Assembly (NCBI RefSeq): GCF_022700675.1
Contig: NZ_CP062182.1
Location: 2,852,001 to 2,916,000, forward strand
Reading direction: 5' to 3'
Length of the DNA: 64,000 bases
DNA from: Acinetobacter sp. ASP199
Lineage (GTDB): Bacteria; Pseudomonadota; Gammaproteobacteria; Pseudomonadales; Moraxellaceae
Positions within the stretch are counted from its first letter, which is position 1. Each line of letters starts with the position of its first letter. The notes under the pieces are model-generated. The model had not been told where the DNA came from. It worked only from the letters and a program-made list of their open reading frames with translations, and made no database searches. The position numbers were made by a program, and so were the translations under genes. This document shows positions 44,494 through 56,094 of this stretch, piece after piece.

Positions 44494-45363
44494 TTAAACG
44501 GCAGCGGCACCACCAACGATCTCAGAAATTTCCTGAGTAATCGCGGCTTGACGCAGCTTGTTATAAATAAGTTGCAGGTTCTTGATCAAGTCACCCGCGT
44601 TATCCGTTGCAGCTTTCATTGCAACCATACGAGCAGATTGCTCACACGCGATGTTTTCGATCACACCTTGATACACCACAGACTCGATGTAACGAACCAA
44701 CAAGCCATTTAAAAGCTCTTCAGCTTCAGGCTCGTAGATGTAGTCCCAACCGTATTGACGGTTAAGCGTCTTGTCTTCTTCAGCAGCTGCTAAAGGAACA
44801 AGCTGTTCGATCTTTTGGTTTTGAGTCATGGCGTTGACAAAGCCGTTAGATACTAGATAAATACGATCTAACTCGCCTTTATCATAAGCGTCTAACATCA
44901 CCTGTACAGAACCAGATAACTGTTCAAGACTTGGAGTGTCGCCCACTTGAGTGGTCGCACCAAGTACTTTACCGCCGTAGTTTTTAAAAAACGAAACCGC
45001 TTTTTGACCAATCAAAGCAAATTGAACTTCAATTGACTGCTCTTGTTGCTGTTGAACGTGTTTTACCACTTTCTTGAACAGGTTAATGTTCAAACCACCA
45101 GCAAGGCCGCGATCTGATGACACGATGATATAGCCAACGCGCTTCACAGGGCGTTCAACCATATAACGGTGTTTGTATTCAGGATTCGCTTGAACCAAGT
45201 GAGCAATTACACGGTGCATATTTTCGGCATACGGACGGCCTTGAGCCATGCGCTCTTGCGCACGACGCATCTTAGAAGCTGCTACCATCTGCATCGCGCG
45301 AGTAATTTTCTGCGTGCTTTTGATACTAGCTACTTTGGCGCGAATTTCTTTTAAATTTGCCAT
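44494..45363 (-). CDS. atpG: F1Fo ATP synthase gamma subunit
   Basis: 289 aa central rotor shaft. The N-terminal helix ([31 protein letters not shown]) and the C-terminal helix ([44 protein letters not shown]) form the coiled coil that turns inside the alpha3beta3 ring. Confidence 0.98.
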   Translation of the reverse strand: MANLKEIRAKVASIKSTQKITRAMQMVAASKMRRAQERMAQGRPYAENMHRVIAHLVQANPEYKHRYMVERPVKRVGYIIVSSDRGLAGGLNINLFKKVVKHVQQQQEQSIEVQFALIGQKAVSFFKNYGGKVLGATTQVGDTPSLEQLSGSVQVMLDAYDKGELDRIYLVSNGFVNAMTQNQKIEQLVPLAAAEEDKTLNRQYGWDYIYEPEAEELLNGLLVRYIESVVYQGVIENIACEQSARMVAMKAATDNAGDLIKNLQLIYNKLRQAAITQEISEIVGGAAAV

Positions 45364-45451
45364 ACGCTTAACCTAGTATTCGAAGGCCCTTTCGAGCCCT
45401 CGAAGGTTGATTCCGTGAACCAAACCAACACTAATCTAGCAAGTTGCTAAA

Positions 45452-46996
45452 TTAGTAAGTTTGAGTCGCTTTGAACTTTTCAATACCCGCTTTGAATTCA
45501 GCTTCGATATCTTTGTCCCAAGCACCAGTCTCGTCAACTTTTTGCATAACTGCAGCATGTTCTGAACGGAAGTAAGAAATTAACGCAGCGTCAAAGTCTA
45601 CGATTTTCTTCACTTCTACGTCAGCCATATAGCCTTCGTTAGATGCATAAACTGATACAGCTTGGTCAGCGATTGAGTATGGAGCATATTGTTTTTGCTT
45701 CATAAGCTCAGTTACGCGTTGACCGTGTTCAAGCTGTTTACGAGTTGCTTCGTCAAGGTCAGAAGCGAACTGAGCAAACGCTGCCAATTCACGGTACTGT
45801 GCAAGTGCCGTACGGATACCACCAGACAATTTCTTGATGACTTTAGTCTGCGCAGAACCACCAACACGAGATACAGAGATACCCGCGTTCACAGCAGGAC
45901 GAATACCCGCGTTGAACAATGATGTTTCAAGGAAGATCTGACCATCAGTAATCGAAATTACGTTTGTTGGTACGAATGCAGATACGTCACCCGCTTGAGT
46001 TTCAATAATCGGCAATGCAGTTAATGAACCAGTTTGGCCTTTAACTTCACCGTTAGTGAATTTCTCAACGTAGTCAGCAGATACACGAGAAGCACGTTCA
46101 AGTAGACGTGAATGTAGATAGAACACGTCACCTGGGTAAGCTTCACGACCTGGTGGACGACGAAGAAGCAATGAAATTTGACGATATGCTACAGCTTGTT
46201 TAGACAAGTCATCATAAATGATAAGCGCATCTTCACCGCGGTCACGGAAGTATTCGCCCATTGTACAGCCTGAGTACGGAGCAAGGAAAAGCATTGCTGC
46301 TGGATCCGCTGCCGCTGCTGCTACAACAGTTGTATACGCCATAGCGCCAGTTTCTTCTAGCTTGCGCACAACGTTAGCGATAGTCGATTGTTTTTGACCG
46401 ATTGCTACGTATACACATTTAATGCCAGAGTTTTTCTGAGCGATGATCGCATCGATCGCCATAGCTGTTTTACCAGTCTGACGGTCACCAATGATCAACT
46501 CACGTTGACCACGGCCTACTGGGATCATTGTATCTACTGATTTATAACCAGTTTGTACAGGTTGATCCACTGATTGACGCCAAATTACGCCTGGTGCTAC
46601 TTTTTCAACAGCATCAGTCAGTTTTGCATCAATTGGGCCTTTACCATCAATCGGGTTTCCAAGAGCATCTACTACACGGCCTAAAAGTTCTGGACCAACC
46701 GGAACTTCTAATACACGACCTGTGCAACGCGCTTTTTGACCTTCTTGAAGGTTTAAGTAGTTACCTAAAACAACGACGCCCACTGAATCCTGTTCTAGGT
46801 TCAGTGCCATACCGTATAAGCCGCCGTCGAATTCGATCATTTCACCGTACATTGCATCAGCAAGGCCGTGAATGCGCACAATACCGTCGGATACCATAAC
46901 AATGGTACCTTCGTTTTTAGCGGTCGCGCTGGTGTCCAGATCGCCGATACGCTGTTTAATGAGCGCACTGATCTCGGATGGATTCAGTTGTTGCAT
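45452..46996 (-). CDS. atpA: F1Fo ATP synthase alpha subunit
   Basis: 514 aa non-catalytic nucleotide-binding subunit. Walker A is [15 protein letters not shown] and the C-terminal motif [21 protein letters not shown] is present. I use the ATG of MQQLNPSEI at 46996; the frame extends five codons to a TTG, and GAGG stands nine bases upstream of the ATG. Confidence 0.98.
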   Translation of the reverse strand: MQQLNPSEISALIKQRIGDLDTSATAKNEGTIVMVSDGIVRIHGLADAMYGEMIEFDGGLYGMALNLEQDSVGVVVLGNYLNLQEGQKARCTGRVLEVPVGPELLGRVVDALGNPIDGKGPIDAKLTDAVEKVAPGVIWRQSVDQPVQTGYKSVDTMIPVGRGQRELIIGDRQTGKTAMAIDAIIAQKNSGIKCVYVAIGQKQSTIANVVRKLEETGAMAYTTVVAAAAADPAAMLFLAPYSGCTMGEYFRDRGEDALIIYDDLSKQAVAYRQISLLLRRPPGREAYPGDVFYLHSRLLERASRVSADYVEKFTNGEVKGQTGSLTALPIIETQAGDVSAFVPTNVISITDGQIFLETSLFNAGIRPAVNAGISVSRVGGSAQTKVIKKLSGGIRTALAQYRELAAFAQFASDLDEATRKQLEHGQRVTELMKQKQYAPYSIADQAVSVYASNEGYMADVEVKKIVDFDAALISYFRSEHAAVMQKVDETGAWDKDIEAEFKAGIEKFKATQTY

Positions 46997-47042
46997 TGCG
47001 CTATACCTCAATCTTTTTAAAGTTCAGTCTTCTTATATGCAA

Positions 47043-47579
47043 TTAAGCTAGAAGACGAGTACGCATTTTTTCAAGCTTATTAAGCGCAGAATCATCTATC
47101 ACTTGGTCGCCTGCACGAATAACTACACCAGCAATAAGCTCTGGTTTAACTTCTACAGAAACATTTACCGCCGCTTCGAATTTTTTCTCTAATGCGTGAG
47201 CAAGAAGTTGTTCCTGTACAGAAGTCAATGGGAATGCTGATTCAATTACAACATCCACAGTATTGTTATTCTGTGATTTGAGCTGTTCATATTCTGCTTG
47301 AATTTCAGGAAGCAAAGCCAAACGTGCGTTTTCAGCAAGCATTGTCAAAAAGTTTGACACTGCAGGCGTTTGGTCTTCGCCTAAAACTTTAGCAAAAAGT
47401 GCCACCTGCTCAGCAGGTGTCAACTCAGGGCGATTTAGATAAGCTGAAAATGCTTCGTCTTGCACCGCAGCACTGAGCAATTCAAGCGCAGTTGACCAAG
47501 AGTCAGTTGCACTTTGCTCAGAAGCGTAAGCAAATGCTGCTTTAGCGTAAGGGCGTGCCAACGTCAAGAGTTCAGCCAT
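47043..47579 (-). CDS. atpH: F1Fo ATP synthase delta subunit
   Basis: 178 aa. It links F1 to the peripheral stalk. The N-terminal [11 protein letters not shown] and C-terminal [31 protein letters not shown] are the family signatures. Confidence 0.96.
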   Translation of the reverse strand: MAELLTLARPYAKAAFAYASEQSATDSWSTALELLSAAVQDEAFSAYLNRPELTPAEQVALFAKVLGEDQTPAVSNFLTMLAENARLALLPEIQAEYEQLKSQNNNTVDVVIESAFPLTSVQEQLLAHALEKKFEAAVNVSVEVKPELIAGVVIRAGDQVIDDSALNKLEKMRTRLLA

Positions 47580-47591
47580 AATCCGCCTCTC

Positions 47592-48062
47592 TTAAAGTTT
47601 AGCAGCCAGCTGAGTCAGCATGGCATTGTGAGCTTCTGCGTCAACTTGCTGGCTAAGAATTTTCTCAGCGCCAGCAACTGCAAGAGCAGCCACTTGTTGA
47701 CGTAATTCTTCGCGAGCAGAATTGATTTCAGTATCAACAGCTTCTTTAGCCTGTTGACGAATACGCTCACCTTCAGCTGACGCTTGAGTACGAGCTTCTT
47801 CTACCAATTGCGCTGCACGACGGTTCGCTTGTTCGATCAATTGAGCCGCTTGTGCTTTTGCCGCGTCCAGTTCAGCTTTCACTTGTGCTTGCGCATCTGC
47901 AAGGTCAGCCTTCGCTTTTTCAGCAGCATTTAAGCCATCAGCGATTTTACGCTGACGTTCACTAATCGCATTGATTAGTGGTGGCCATACAAACTTCATG
48001 CAGAATGCGACGAAAATCGCAAACGCAATCGCTTGGCCAAACAATGTGAGGTTGATATTCAT
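47592..48062 (-). CDS. atpF: F1Fo ATP synthase subunit b
   Basis: 156 aa peripheral-stalk subunit with one N-terminal membrane helix (about residues 5-27) and a long Ala/Glu/Gln-rich coiled-coil tail that dimerises and binds delta. Confidence 0.97.
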   Translation of the reverse strand: MNINLTLFGQAIAFAIFVAFCMKFVWPPLINAISERQRKIADGLNAAEKAKADLADAQAQVKAELDAAKAQAAQLIEQANRRAAQLVEEARTQASAEGERIRQQAKEAVDTEINSAREELRQQVAALAVAGAEKILSQQVDAEAHNAMLTQLAAKL

Positions 48063-48101
48063 TGCAAATTCCTCAAATAGTGAATTTCGGAATTAAGCTG
48101 A

Positions 48102-48356
<255 letters not shown>

Positions 48357-48430
48357 TCAGAGGTTAGGTTTATACCAAATTTAAGTTAAAAAATTGTGCC
48401 CAACCATCCCGTGACAGTTAGGCAATACCA

Positions 48431-49309
<879 letters not shown>

Positions 49310-49409
49310 TCACACCTGGTCAATGTCAAAAAACTAATAGAACAAACGAATATCGCGTGCTGCTTGATATCTCGCCTGCTCCTGAAAAACTTTTCAATTT
49401 TTGCTGCGC

Positions 49410-49808
49410 TTAAACTCGTCTTTGTAGACGTGACACCCAAAATGGAGCGACCCACGACATGGCTTGAACGAGTATAAAACCACAAAACAATGCAACCGGG
49501 GATAACGGCTTGACATTGCTTAAAATCAAAATGAAACCAACAATCACAATTGCAAACTTACCGAGCATGCCCCTATACATGTTCGATAGAACTTGTTTGG
49601 AAGCTCGCGCGCCCGCAGCACGAAACGACTGCCAGCTAAAGTAGCAGGTCGCCAACCAACATACGAATGCACCCAAGGCTGCACTCAAGGCTGCGGTTGT
49701 GTCCTTTAGAACCCAACCCAACAACGCTGAAACGGGTATCATTACTGCTTGTAAGATGACTAAAGCTTTCGCTAATCGTCGGTCAATCAAGCGACTAGTT
49801 CGGCTCAT
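49410..49808 (-). CDS. atpI: ATP synthase subunit I
   Basis: 132 aa with four hydrophobic segments. The first gene of the atp operon (I-B-E-F-H-A-G-D-C). AtpI helps assemble the c ring and is less conserved in sequence than its neighbours; position and profile support it. Confidence 0.87.
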   Translation of the reverse strand: MSRTSRLIDRRLAKALVILQAVMIPVSALLGWVLKDTTAALSAALGAFVCWLATCYFSWQSFRAAGARASKQVLSNMYRGMLGKFAIVIVGFILILSNVKPLSPVALFCGFILVQAMSWVAPFWVSRLQRRV

Positions 49809-49981
49809 TATTTATTCACTCACAGCAATCATGCTTGACAAGTTTAGCTGATGATTATTTTTAATCGCAGGCATTATAGAGTTACACCCCTTAACATGCA
49901 ATCTTTTCCCGAGTTTAGCTTTGAAAAATTCGACGGTTCAATCGTTTCTAAACTAAGCAAAACTCGATCACTTTTTAATCA

Positions 49982-50818
49982 TTATCGAGAATTTAGCACA
50001 CATTTGCTCGTTTGATCAGCTAATTGCTGCCAGCCTTGGATAAAGTCCCCTGCCCCACTCATGCTTTCGTCTACATGCTGGAAAACTACCGGGTTCAGTT
50101 TTCTGTACTGATTGGCATTGGCATGACCTTCAGCCAGCAGACACATTTTGCTCTGTGCGCGGGTATCCTGCAGGAACTTGATCTGAGCCACAGTAGGTGA
50201 CACATGCGGATCATCCGTTAGCGCCCCCATAAACTTCAGGTTCAGCGGACGCTCCAGATATTGATAGGCATCATGATATGACCAATATGGACGTGGTTTG
50301 GTAGTGGAACTATAACGTTGTGCTGTCGTCAGCATATTTTGTGCAAAGTCACGGGCATTTTTCCAGTAAGTTTCACGATACTGTGGCATTTGCTGGGAAC
50401 GCAGTGCTGCAATAAAGAAACCGATGCGCACGGCATTGTTTGGATCAAGCCAGACATGCGTATCAACCGTATTTTTCAATGCTTCACCACGTGGATTACG
50501 CATAGGTAGCGCATTAATAATGCTGGAATCCAAAATTGCGATACTTTTATTACTTTCTTCGAGTACTTTTGTCAAAGGTGCTTCATGCGCCTGTCCCAAC
50601 CAGATGACCAGTCCCGCATCCTGAATAGTTTTACGGTGCGCCGGGGTCAGGCTGACATCATGTCCGGTCTGATTGGCCAATAATAAAGTTGGCTGTTCTA
50701 CCCCATGGGTAATTTTCTTGGCAATCAGGTAAATCGGATGCGTAGATACTACCAGACTTTGTGACCAACTAAGGGTACTCAATAAAGCCAGGGCACAAAA
50801 CGCAAAGAAACGGGACAT
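49982..50818 (-). CDS. znuA: Zinc ABC transporter substrate-binding protein
   Basis: 278 aa periplasmic cluster A-I binding protein. A signal peptide (about residues 1-19) is followed by metal ligands in the family's usual positions: STHPIYLIAKKI, DVSLTPAHRK, THVWLDP and SYHDAYQYLE. The His-rich flexible loop found in many ZnuA proteins is missing. It is divergent from zur with a Zur-box-like palindrome 30 bp upstream. Confidence 0.93.
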   Translation of the reverse strand: MSRFFAFCALALLSTLSWSQSLVVSTHPIYLIAKKITHGVEQPTLLLANQTGHDVSLTPAHRKTIQDAGLVIWLGQAHEAPLTKVLEESNKSIAILDSSIINALPMRNPRGEALKNTVDTHVWLDPNNAVRIGFFIAALRSQQMPQYRETYWKNARDFAQNMLTTAQRYSSTTKPRPYWSYHDAYQYLERPLNLKFMGALTDDPHVSPTVAQIKFLQDTRAQSKMCLLAEGHANANQYRKLNPVVFQHVDESMSGAGDFIQGWQQLADQTSKCVLNSR

Positions 50819-50847
50819 GAGAGAAAATCGCGGTAAAAATACTAAGT

Positions 50848-50860
50848 GTTATATTATAAC
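50848..50860. promoter_or_regulatory. Zur-box-like palindrome, znuA/zur
   Basis: GTTATATTATAAC between the divergent znuA and zur genes, 30 bp from znuA and 97 bp from zur. On the znuA strand it contains TATAAT and would overlap its -10. The same 13-mer lies at 33608-33620. Confidence 0.82.
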
Positions 50861-50956
50861 AAATTCGCAAAAATACCTATGCCTGATCGAAACTGATAAC
50901 GCTTCATGGTAAGATTTAAAATTCTTTTATTTTCAGTTTCGCACTTGAGGTGAACT

Positions 50957-51454
50957 ATGGGTTCCTGTTCGCACGAACACCACAACGCATTGCACGGCGT
51001 ACACGATCATCCAAACGTGGAGCAACGCCTGGCTGAAGCGGAAAGCCTGTGTGCGGCAACTGGTGCGCGACTTACGCCCTTGCGTAAGGAAGTACTCGAA
51101 CTGATTTTAAATGCCTCAGGTCCAATGGGTGCCTATGACCTGCTGGCCAAGATTAAAAATAATAGTGATCGCCCTGCAGCGCCACCGACGGTGTATCGCA
51201 CGCTCGACTTTTTATTAGAAAAAGGCTTTATTCATCGTCTGACTTCTATTAATGCCTATATTCCATGTTGTCATCCGCGTGAAGGCCATCAAGCCGCTTT
51301 CCTGATTTGTACTGAATGCAAAGCCGTAAAAGAAGCTTCGGCACAAGGCTTGCTGGATCAGCTGGATGCATTGGCAAACTCAGATGGTTTCAGTGCCCAT
51401 CACAGCATCATTGAGATTTCAGGAATCTGTCAGCAGTGTCGAAACAAAGCCTAA
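50957..51454 (+). CDS. zur: Zinc uptake regulator (Fur family)
   Basis: 165 aa repressor that binds DNA when loaded with zinc. A His-rich N-terminus (GSCSHEHHNALHGVHDHP) precedes a winged helix (LTPLRKEVLELILNASGPMGAYDLL, APPTVYRTLDFLLEKG) and a dimerisation domain with structural zinc Cys pairs CTECK and CQQCR. Its position beside znuA, znuC and znuB fixes it as Zur rather than Fur. Confidence 0.94.
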   Translation: MGSCSHEHHNALHGVHDHPNVEQRLAEAESLCAATGARLTPLRKEVLELILNASGPMGAYDLLAKIKNNSDRPAAPPTVYRTLDFLLEKGFIHRLTSINAYIPCCHPREGHQAAFLICTECKAVKEASAQGLLDQLDALANSDGFSAHHSIIEISGICQQCRNKA

Positions 51455-52218
51455 CTTCCACACCGCTGATTCAACTTTCCAAAATTTGGGTCAATATTGA
51501 TGAGCGGGACATTTTAAAAGCCGTAGACTTTTCCTTAGAAGAAAAGGAAATCATCACGCTCATAGGTCCCAATGGCGCTGGCAAATCTACCCTGATCAAG
51601 GTGATGCTCGGAATCGTGAAACCGAAATCGGGTGAGATCAAGACGGCGCGCAAGCTGAAATTTTCCTACGTACCACAAAAATTCAATCCTTCGCATAGTT
51701 TGCCTCTACGGGTTAAAGATCTGCTGGCACTGGAAAAATGCCCTTCAGATATAAAAGCTGAAATTATCCGCGATACTGGCATTGCCAAGCTGGAAAATTC
51801 CAAAGTTCAACAGCTTTCTGGCGGTGAGCGTCAACGTGTGCTATTGGCTCGTGCCTTATTACGACAACCGGACATTCTGGTTCTGGATGAGCCAATGCAA
51901 GGTTTGGACATTCAGTCTGAAGCCGAACTGTATGAATATGTGCGCAGCCTGCCAGAAAAATATGGCTGTGCCATTCTAATGGTATCGCATGATCTGCAAT
52001 GGGTGATGCAAGGCACCCATCGTGTAGTTTGCCTGAATAAACATATCTGTTGTAGCGGCCTACCGGAAAGTGTCCAACAGCATCCAGAATATCAGGCGAT
52101 CTTTGGCACCAATCGGGTGTTCTATCAGCATCATCATGATCACTGTGCCCATGGTGACTCCGCGACCCCTTGTCAGCATGATGCACGACCGCATATTCAC
52201 CCCGAGCCGGAAGCTTAA
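51436..52218 (+). CDS. znuC: Zinc ABC transporter ATP-binding protein
   Basis: 260 aa. Walker A GPNGAGKST, signature LSGGERQRV, Walker B DILVLDEPMQGLD, switch His in MVSHDLQ. The C-terminus is His/Cys-rich (HHHDHCAHGDSATPCQHDARPHIH), likely a zinc store or sensor. It starts with GTG and overlaps the end of zur by 19 bp, so translation is probably coupled. Confidence 0.95.
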   Translation: MSKQSLTSTPLIQLSKIWVNIDERDILKAVDFSLEEKEIITLIGPNGAGKSTLIKVMLGIVKPKSGEIKTARKLKFSYVPQKFNPSHSLPLRVKDLLALEKCPSDIKAEIIRDTGIAKLENSKVQQLSGGERQRVLLARALLRQPDILVLDEPMQGLDIQSEAELYEYVRSLPEKYGCAILMVSHDLQWVMQGTHRVVCLNKHICCSGLPESVQQHPEYQAIFGTNRVFYQHHHDHCAHGDSATPCQHDARPHIHPEPEA

Positions 52219-52221
52219 GCC

Positions 52222-53022
52222 ATGATGGACTGGTTACAACTCCTTTTACCTGCATGGATTATGGGAACACTACTGGTGTTTCTGACCGCTCCGCTGGGCT
52301 GTTTGATGCTGTGGCGTCGGATGTCTTTTTTTGCCGATACCATGGCACATGGTACTTTACTGGGTGTTGCCATTGCTGGTGCCATGAGCCTGCCGCTGTG
52401 GATGGGTGTGACCTTTATTGCCCTGTTGCTGGTTGGTATTTTGTGGGTGCTGTACGATCCTCGCCTACCAAATGATGCTTTGCTTGCACTCTGCTCAGCC
52501 ACCCTGCTCTGTTCAGGCTTATTGTTCATTCAACATTTACCAAGTTTAAGACCAGAACTACTCAGTTATCTATTCGGTGATTTGCTGACCATTTCTTGGA
52601 ATGATTTACCCACTTTTGCTGTGGTGATTATTGTTGCACTGGCTGTGATTTATAAAAGCTGGCAGGCACAGATCCAGATTGCCATTGATCCCGACATGGC
52701 TATCAGTGAAGGCGTGAATGCCAAATTACAACGCTTGATCTTTATGTTGTTACTGGCACTGTTTACCGTATTGGCACTTCGAGCGGTAGGTTCATTACTC
52801 ATGGGTGCACTTCTGGTCATTCCAGCACTGACGGCTCGCCTGCTGGCAAATTCACCGAAACAAATGGTGATCTGGGCTTTTGTAATTGCTCAGATTGGGG
52901 TGACGATTGGCCTATGGTCAAGTGCAGGGCTAAATACTTCAACCGGCCTGACCATTGTACTCACCATGTCGGTGCTGTTTGCCCTGATCTTCTGTGTACA
53001 GAAGTTTAAGAAACTGAGTTAA
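52222..53022 (+). CDS. znuB: Zinc ABC transporter permease
   Basis: 266 aa with about eight membrane helices, ABC-3 family. It follows znuC three bases after its stop. The opening WIMGTLLVFLTAPLGCLMLWRRMSFFADTMAHGTLLGVAIA contains the conserved cytoplasmic loop contacting ZnuC. Start MMDWLQLL. Confidence 0.95.
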   Translation: MMDWLQLLLPAWIMGTLLVFLTAPLGCLMLWRRMSFFADTMAHGTLLGVAIAGAMSLPLWMGVTFIALLLVGILWVLYDPRLPNDALLALCSATLLCSGLLFIQHLPSLRPELLSYLFGDLLTISWNDLPTFAVVIIVALAVIYKSWQAQIQIAIDPDMAISEGVNAKLQRLIFMLLLALFTVLALRAVGSLLMGALLVIPALTARLLANSPKQMVIWAFVIAQIGVTIGLWSSAGLNTSTGLTIVLTMSVLFALIFCVQKFKKLS

Positions 53023-53028
53023 GTCATC

Positions 53029-53508
53029 ATGAGCAAACGCTACTTGATTAGTGCCTGTTTGCTCGGTCATAAAGTCCGTTACGATGGACAGGATTGCCTG
53101 CTCAAGGAACTGCTGCAACATCTACTACCTGATCAATATGTCAGTCTATGTCCTGAAATTAGCGGTGGTTTAGCCATCCCCCGCCCTCCTGCCGAGATTC
53201 AATCTGGTAATGGTCGCGATGTGCTGCTGCATCAAGCTAATGTCGTAGATATAAATGGTACAGACGTTTCAGAAGCTTTTATTCAAGGCGCCTATGCCAC
53301 TTTAGATCTTGCTCAAAGATTTCAGGTCACACATGCCATCCTTAAAGCTCACAGCCCATCCTGCGGCAGTGACCTGATTTATGATGGATCATTCACTGGG
53401 ACAAAAATTCAAGGTCAAGGCGTTACTGCTGCCCTGTTGCAACAACACGGCATTATGGTGATGACCGAACATGAGTTTTTGCAGCAGCTAAAAGTGCGAC
53501 CTGAGTAA
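53029..53508 (+). CDS. DUF523 family protein
   Basis: 159 aa. It opens with SACLLGHKVRYDGQDC and has the Cys/Ser motif AHSPSCGSDLIYDG and GQGVTAALL, the DUF523 layout (a thiouridine/desulfurase-like fold by family). Function not established. It lies six bases after znuB and probably rides on the zinc operon. Confidence 0.87.
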   Translation: MSKRYLISACLLGHKVRYDGQDCLLKELLQHLLPDQYVSLCPEISGGLAIPRPPAEIQSGNGRDVLLHQANVVDINGTDVSEAFIQGAYATLDLAQRFQVTHAILKAHSPSCGSDLIYDGSFTGTKIQGQGVTAALLQQHGIMVMTEHEFLQQLKVRPE

Positions 53509-53518
53509 ATTGACTGCC

Positions 53519-53839
53519 CTATTCAAAGTGACAGACATAATCCACGACTTCTCTGCATAACAGTTTAAACCGGCTATGTTTAGGTACATAGAAAGATTGT
53601 CCTGGTACATAACGCTGATAATGCTCATCCTCACCGATCTGCACCAGACATTCACCCGCAATAATTTCCAGACGTTCTGCTACAGCAGTTTTAAATACGA
53701 TCGGCTGTTCTGTCGGTAAAAACACACCGAGAGTCTTTTGGGTACCATCTGGAAGCTGAATACAATGACTAATACAACAGCCATACTCGTGGATGGTTGG
53801 CTTTTTAATAATAGACACGAAGTCAAATTGGCCTGACAT
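53519..53839 (-). CDS. ppnP: Pyrimidine/purine nucleoside phosphorylase (PpnP, DUF1255)
   Basis: 106 aa cupin-fold protein. The pattern TLGVFLPTEQPIVFKTAVAERLEIIAGECLVQIG and FYVPKHSRFKLLC matches PpnP, a broad-range nucleoside phosphorylase. It converges with the DUF523 gene at a distance of only 10 nt. Confidence 0.9.
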   Translation of the reverse strand: MSGQFDFVSIIKKPTIHEYGCCISHCIQLPDGTQKTLGVFLPTEQPIVFKTAVAERLEIIAGECLVQIGEDEHYQRYVPGQSFYVPKHSRFKLLCREVVDYVCHFE

Positions 53840-53929
53840 AGGAATACCTCTTTTTATTATTTTTATGTTTTGTATTCAAAAGCTAGCGACATCACATTGT
53901 TTTTATTTTTGTGTAATCCGCCTTTACGT

Positions 53930-54553
53930 TTATGCCTGATGCACCAAACTGAGCAAGGTTGCAGCGCAGGCAAACAGTACGGCAAAGCTGCGATTTAATA
54001 TTTTTTGTTGCTTTGCCGATGTCAATAATCTTAAAACTTTCGCTGCCAATCCGGTATAACCCGCCATCACAATCAGATCAATGGTGACCATGGTTGCTGC
54101 CATAATCACATACTGAATCCACTGAGGTTTGGACAGATCCAGAAACTGTGGCAATACCGCAAGCAGGAACACAATTGCCTTTGGATTACTCATATTCACA
54201 AGAAAACCATGCAATACCAGTTTCCCAGCTGACTTACGGGTTAACTCATGCTGAATCTCAATCGACTGCATCGGCGCAGTCCACTGTAAATATGCCAGAT
54301 AAAGCAGGTAACCCACGCCAAACCATTTTACCAGCAGAAATGCCCAAGGTGATGTCGCAAACAGTACCCCTGCCCCGGCAGCGACAATGGCGATTTGAAC
54401 CAGCAAGGCCAGCTGCAAGCCTAAAGCATTCCAGTAGCCATGTCGAAAACCGTAATTTAGGCCACTCGACATCGAAGCAATGGCGCCCGCACCCGGGGAA
54501 ATGCTAATCACCCAACAGGCCAGCATGTAGGCAAACCAAACTTGATAGGACAT
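53930..54553 (-). CDS. LysE-family exporter
   Basis: 207 aa with six hydrophobic helices. It carries the family signature SPGAGAIASMSSGLNYGFRHGYWNALG and LVNMSNPKAIVFLLAVLPQFLD. Such proteins export amino acids or homoserine lactones; the substrate is unknown. Confidence 0.87.
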   Translation of the reverse strand: MSYQVWFAYMLACWVISISPGAGAIASMSSGLNYGFRHGYWNALGLQLALLVQIAIVAAGAGVLFATSPWAFLLVKWFGVGYLLYLAYLQWTAPMQSIEIQHELTRKSAGKLVLHGFLVNMSNPKAIVFLLAVLPQFLDLSKPQWIQYVIMAATMVTIDLIVMAGYTGLAAKVLRLLTSAKQQKILNRSFAVLFACAATLLSLVHQA

Positions 54554-54711
54554 GAATCTGCTCGATAGAAAATTTGAAGCGTATTATATGACTTTTCAAA
54601 TATATTCAGATCAAAATCTCGCTAAAATTTAATCTGAATACTATTCACCCTGTATGGCTTCAGGCACAATAATGCGATTAAATACAGGAATTTTTATTAC
54701 AGGAGCCATGA

Positions 54712-55632
54712 ATGACAGCCCAATCTGTAATTTTACCATTACCTTCAGATCATGCTCGCTTTATTGTTTTACGTCTGAAAGATCTCAGTATTGAAGATTT
54801 TAAGGAACGATTAGAACAGCTCTTTACGACACGCGATCGCCTGATTACCCAACATCCGAATGCGCAAATTAAAACGGCTGTCGCTTTTGGTCCTGAACTC
54901 TGGTCAAAACTGTATGAACAGGCCCCTGCTGGTTTTAAACAATTAGAGCCAATTCAAGGTTCATTTAATATGCCTGTGGTTCCCGCTGATGTACTGATTC
55001 ATATTGCCAGTGCGCGTGCTGATATCTGTTTCGCCTTGAGTCAGTCTTTCTTCGAAGGTATTCGCGATCAGGTTGAAGTATTAGATGAACGTGTTTGTTT
55101 CCGTTACTTTGATGGCCGTGATATTACCGGTTTCATTGATGGGACTGAAAATCCGCAATTTCCGGATGATCGTGCTGAAGTAGCTTTACTCGGTGAAGAT
55201 GCTGGCATTTTCCAAGACGGTTCATTCATTTTTGCGCAGCGTTATGCGCATAACCTGGATAAATGGAAAAAACTCAAAGTCGATGCTCAAGAACAAGTCA
55301 TGGGTCGTACCAAACTTGAATCGATTGAACTCGAGGATGAGGTAAAACCTGCCAATGCTCACATTGCTCGTACTGTCGTTGAAGATGAGGAAGGCGAGGA
55401 AATGGAAATTCTACGCCACTCTCTGCCTTATGGAGATGGTCGTGGTGACCAAGGTCTATTCTTCATTGCTTATACCAAAGACCTGAAAATCATTGATGCC
55501 ATGTTAGTACGCATGTTTGGTACATCAGGCGATGGGCTCCATGACCGCTTGCTACATTTCGTGACTCCAATGGATGGTGCGTATTACTTTGCACCAAGTG
55601 AGGAGTTGCTGGAAGAGGTTTTGGAAGGGTAA
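54712..55632 (+). CDS. DyP-type peroxidase
   Basis: 306 aa haem peroxidase. The GFIDGTENP motif (GxxDG) holds the catalytic Asp near residue 144, with a candidate proximal His in the NAHIARTVV segment and FFIAYTKDLKIIDAMLVRMFG typical of the C-terminal half. No Tat signal, so it is cytoplasmic or encapsulin-loaded, but no encapsulin gene is adjacent. Confidence 0.93.
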   Translation: MTAQSVILPLPSDHARFIVLRLKDLSIEDFKERLEQLFTTRDRLITQHPNAQIKTAVAFGPELWSKLYEQAPAGFKQLEPIQGSFNMPVVPADVLIHIASARADICFALSQSFFEGIRDQVEVLDERVCFRYFDGRDITGFIDGTENPQFPDDRAEVALLGEDAGIFQDGSFIFAQRYAHNLDKWKKLKVDAQEQVMGRTKLESIELEDEVKPANAHIARTVVEDEEGEEMEILRHSLPYGDGRGDQGLFFIAYTKDLKIIDAMLVRMFGTSGDGLHDRLLHFVTPMDGAYYFAPSEELLEEVLEG

Positions 55633-55636
55633 ATAA

Positions 55637-55670
55637 TAGGGCTAATTGATATCAATTAGCCCTAATCTTT
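55637..55670 (+). terminator. Terminator of the DyP gene
   Basis: A perfect 28-bp palindrome (55637-55664) gives a very strong hairpin, followed by a T-rich tail. Confidence 0.8.
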
Positions 55671-55701
55671 TTAATTTACTATCATCAATTGCATATCTTA
55701 A

Positions 55702-56094
55702 TTAAATACAATTTATACCTTTAATTCTTAAATCATTTTTTTCAAAGAAAGTTTTTTTCTTAGTTTTTAAACTAAAATATTCCACATTATAAAGAAGATA
55801 ACCTTGCGACATGAAAGTATATTTCCCTGTTATTTTTCCATTAATCATTTCATTCATAGTTCTATAAATTTCTGGTTTAGCATTATCTCCCATATCAATA
55901 CTTTTTTCTTTTATAGGTTTTGAAATTTTAATATTTTTTAAATAGGGATAATATTTTATAGAATCAATTTCGGGATAACGACTAGAAACTAATATAATTG
56001 ATTTATTATCGCTTGCCAAGCAATAGTATTTTTCATTAGATTGAACATTTGAACATGAAGTTAGAGCAAAAAATATGGCGATAATTTTCTTCAT
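55702..56094 (-). CDS. Small lipoprotein, candidate immunity protein
   Basis: 130 aa, AT-rich. The signal ends in a lipobox-like ALTSC (Cys near residue 14). The rest is polar with no recognised domain. It overlaps the upstream effector frame by four bases (ATGA), so translation is coupled. A periplasm-facing lipoprotein coupled to a peptidoglycan-cleaving effector fits an immunity role, but I infer this from context only. Confidence 0.6.
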   Translation of the reverse strand: MKKIIAIFFALTSCSNVQSNEKYYCLASDNKSIILVSSRYPEIDSIKYYPYLKNIKISKPIKEKSIDMGDNAKPEIYRTMNEMINGKITGKYTFMSQGYLLYNVEYFSLKTKKKTFFEKNDLRIKGINCI

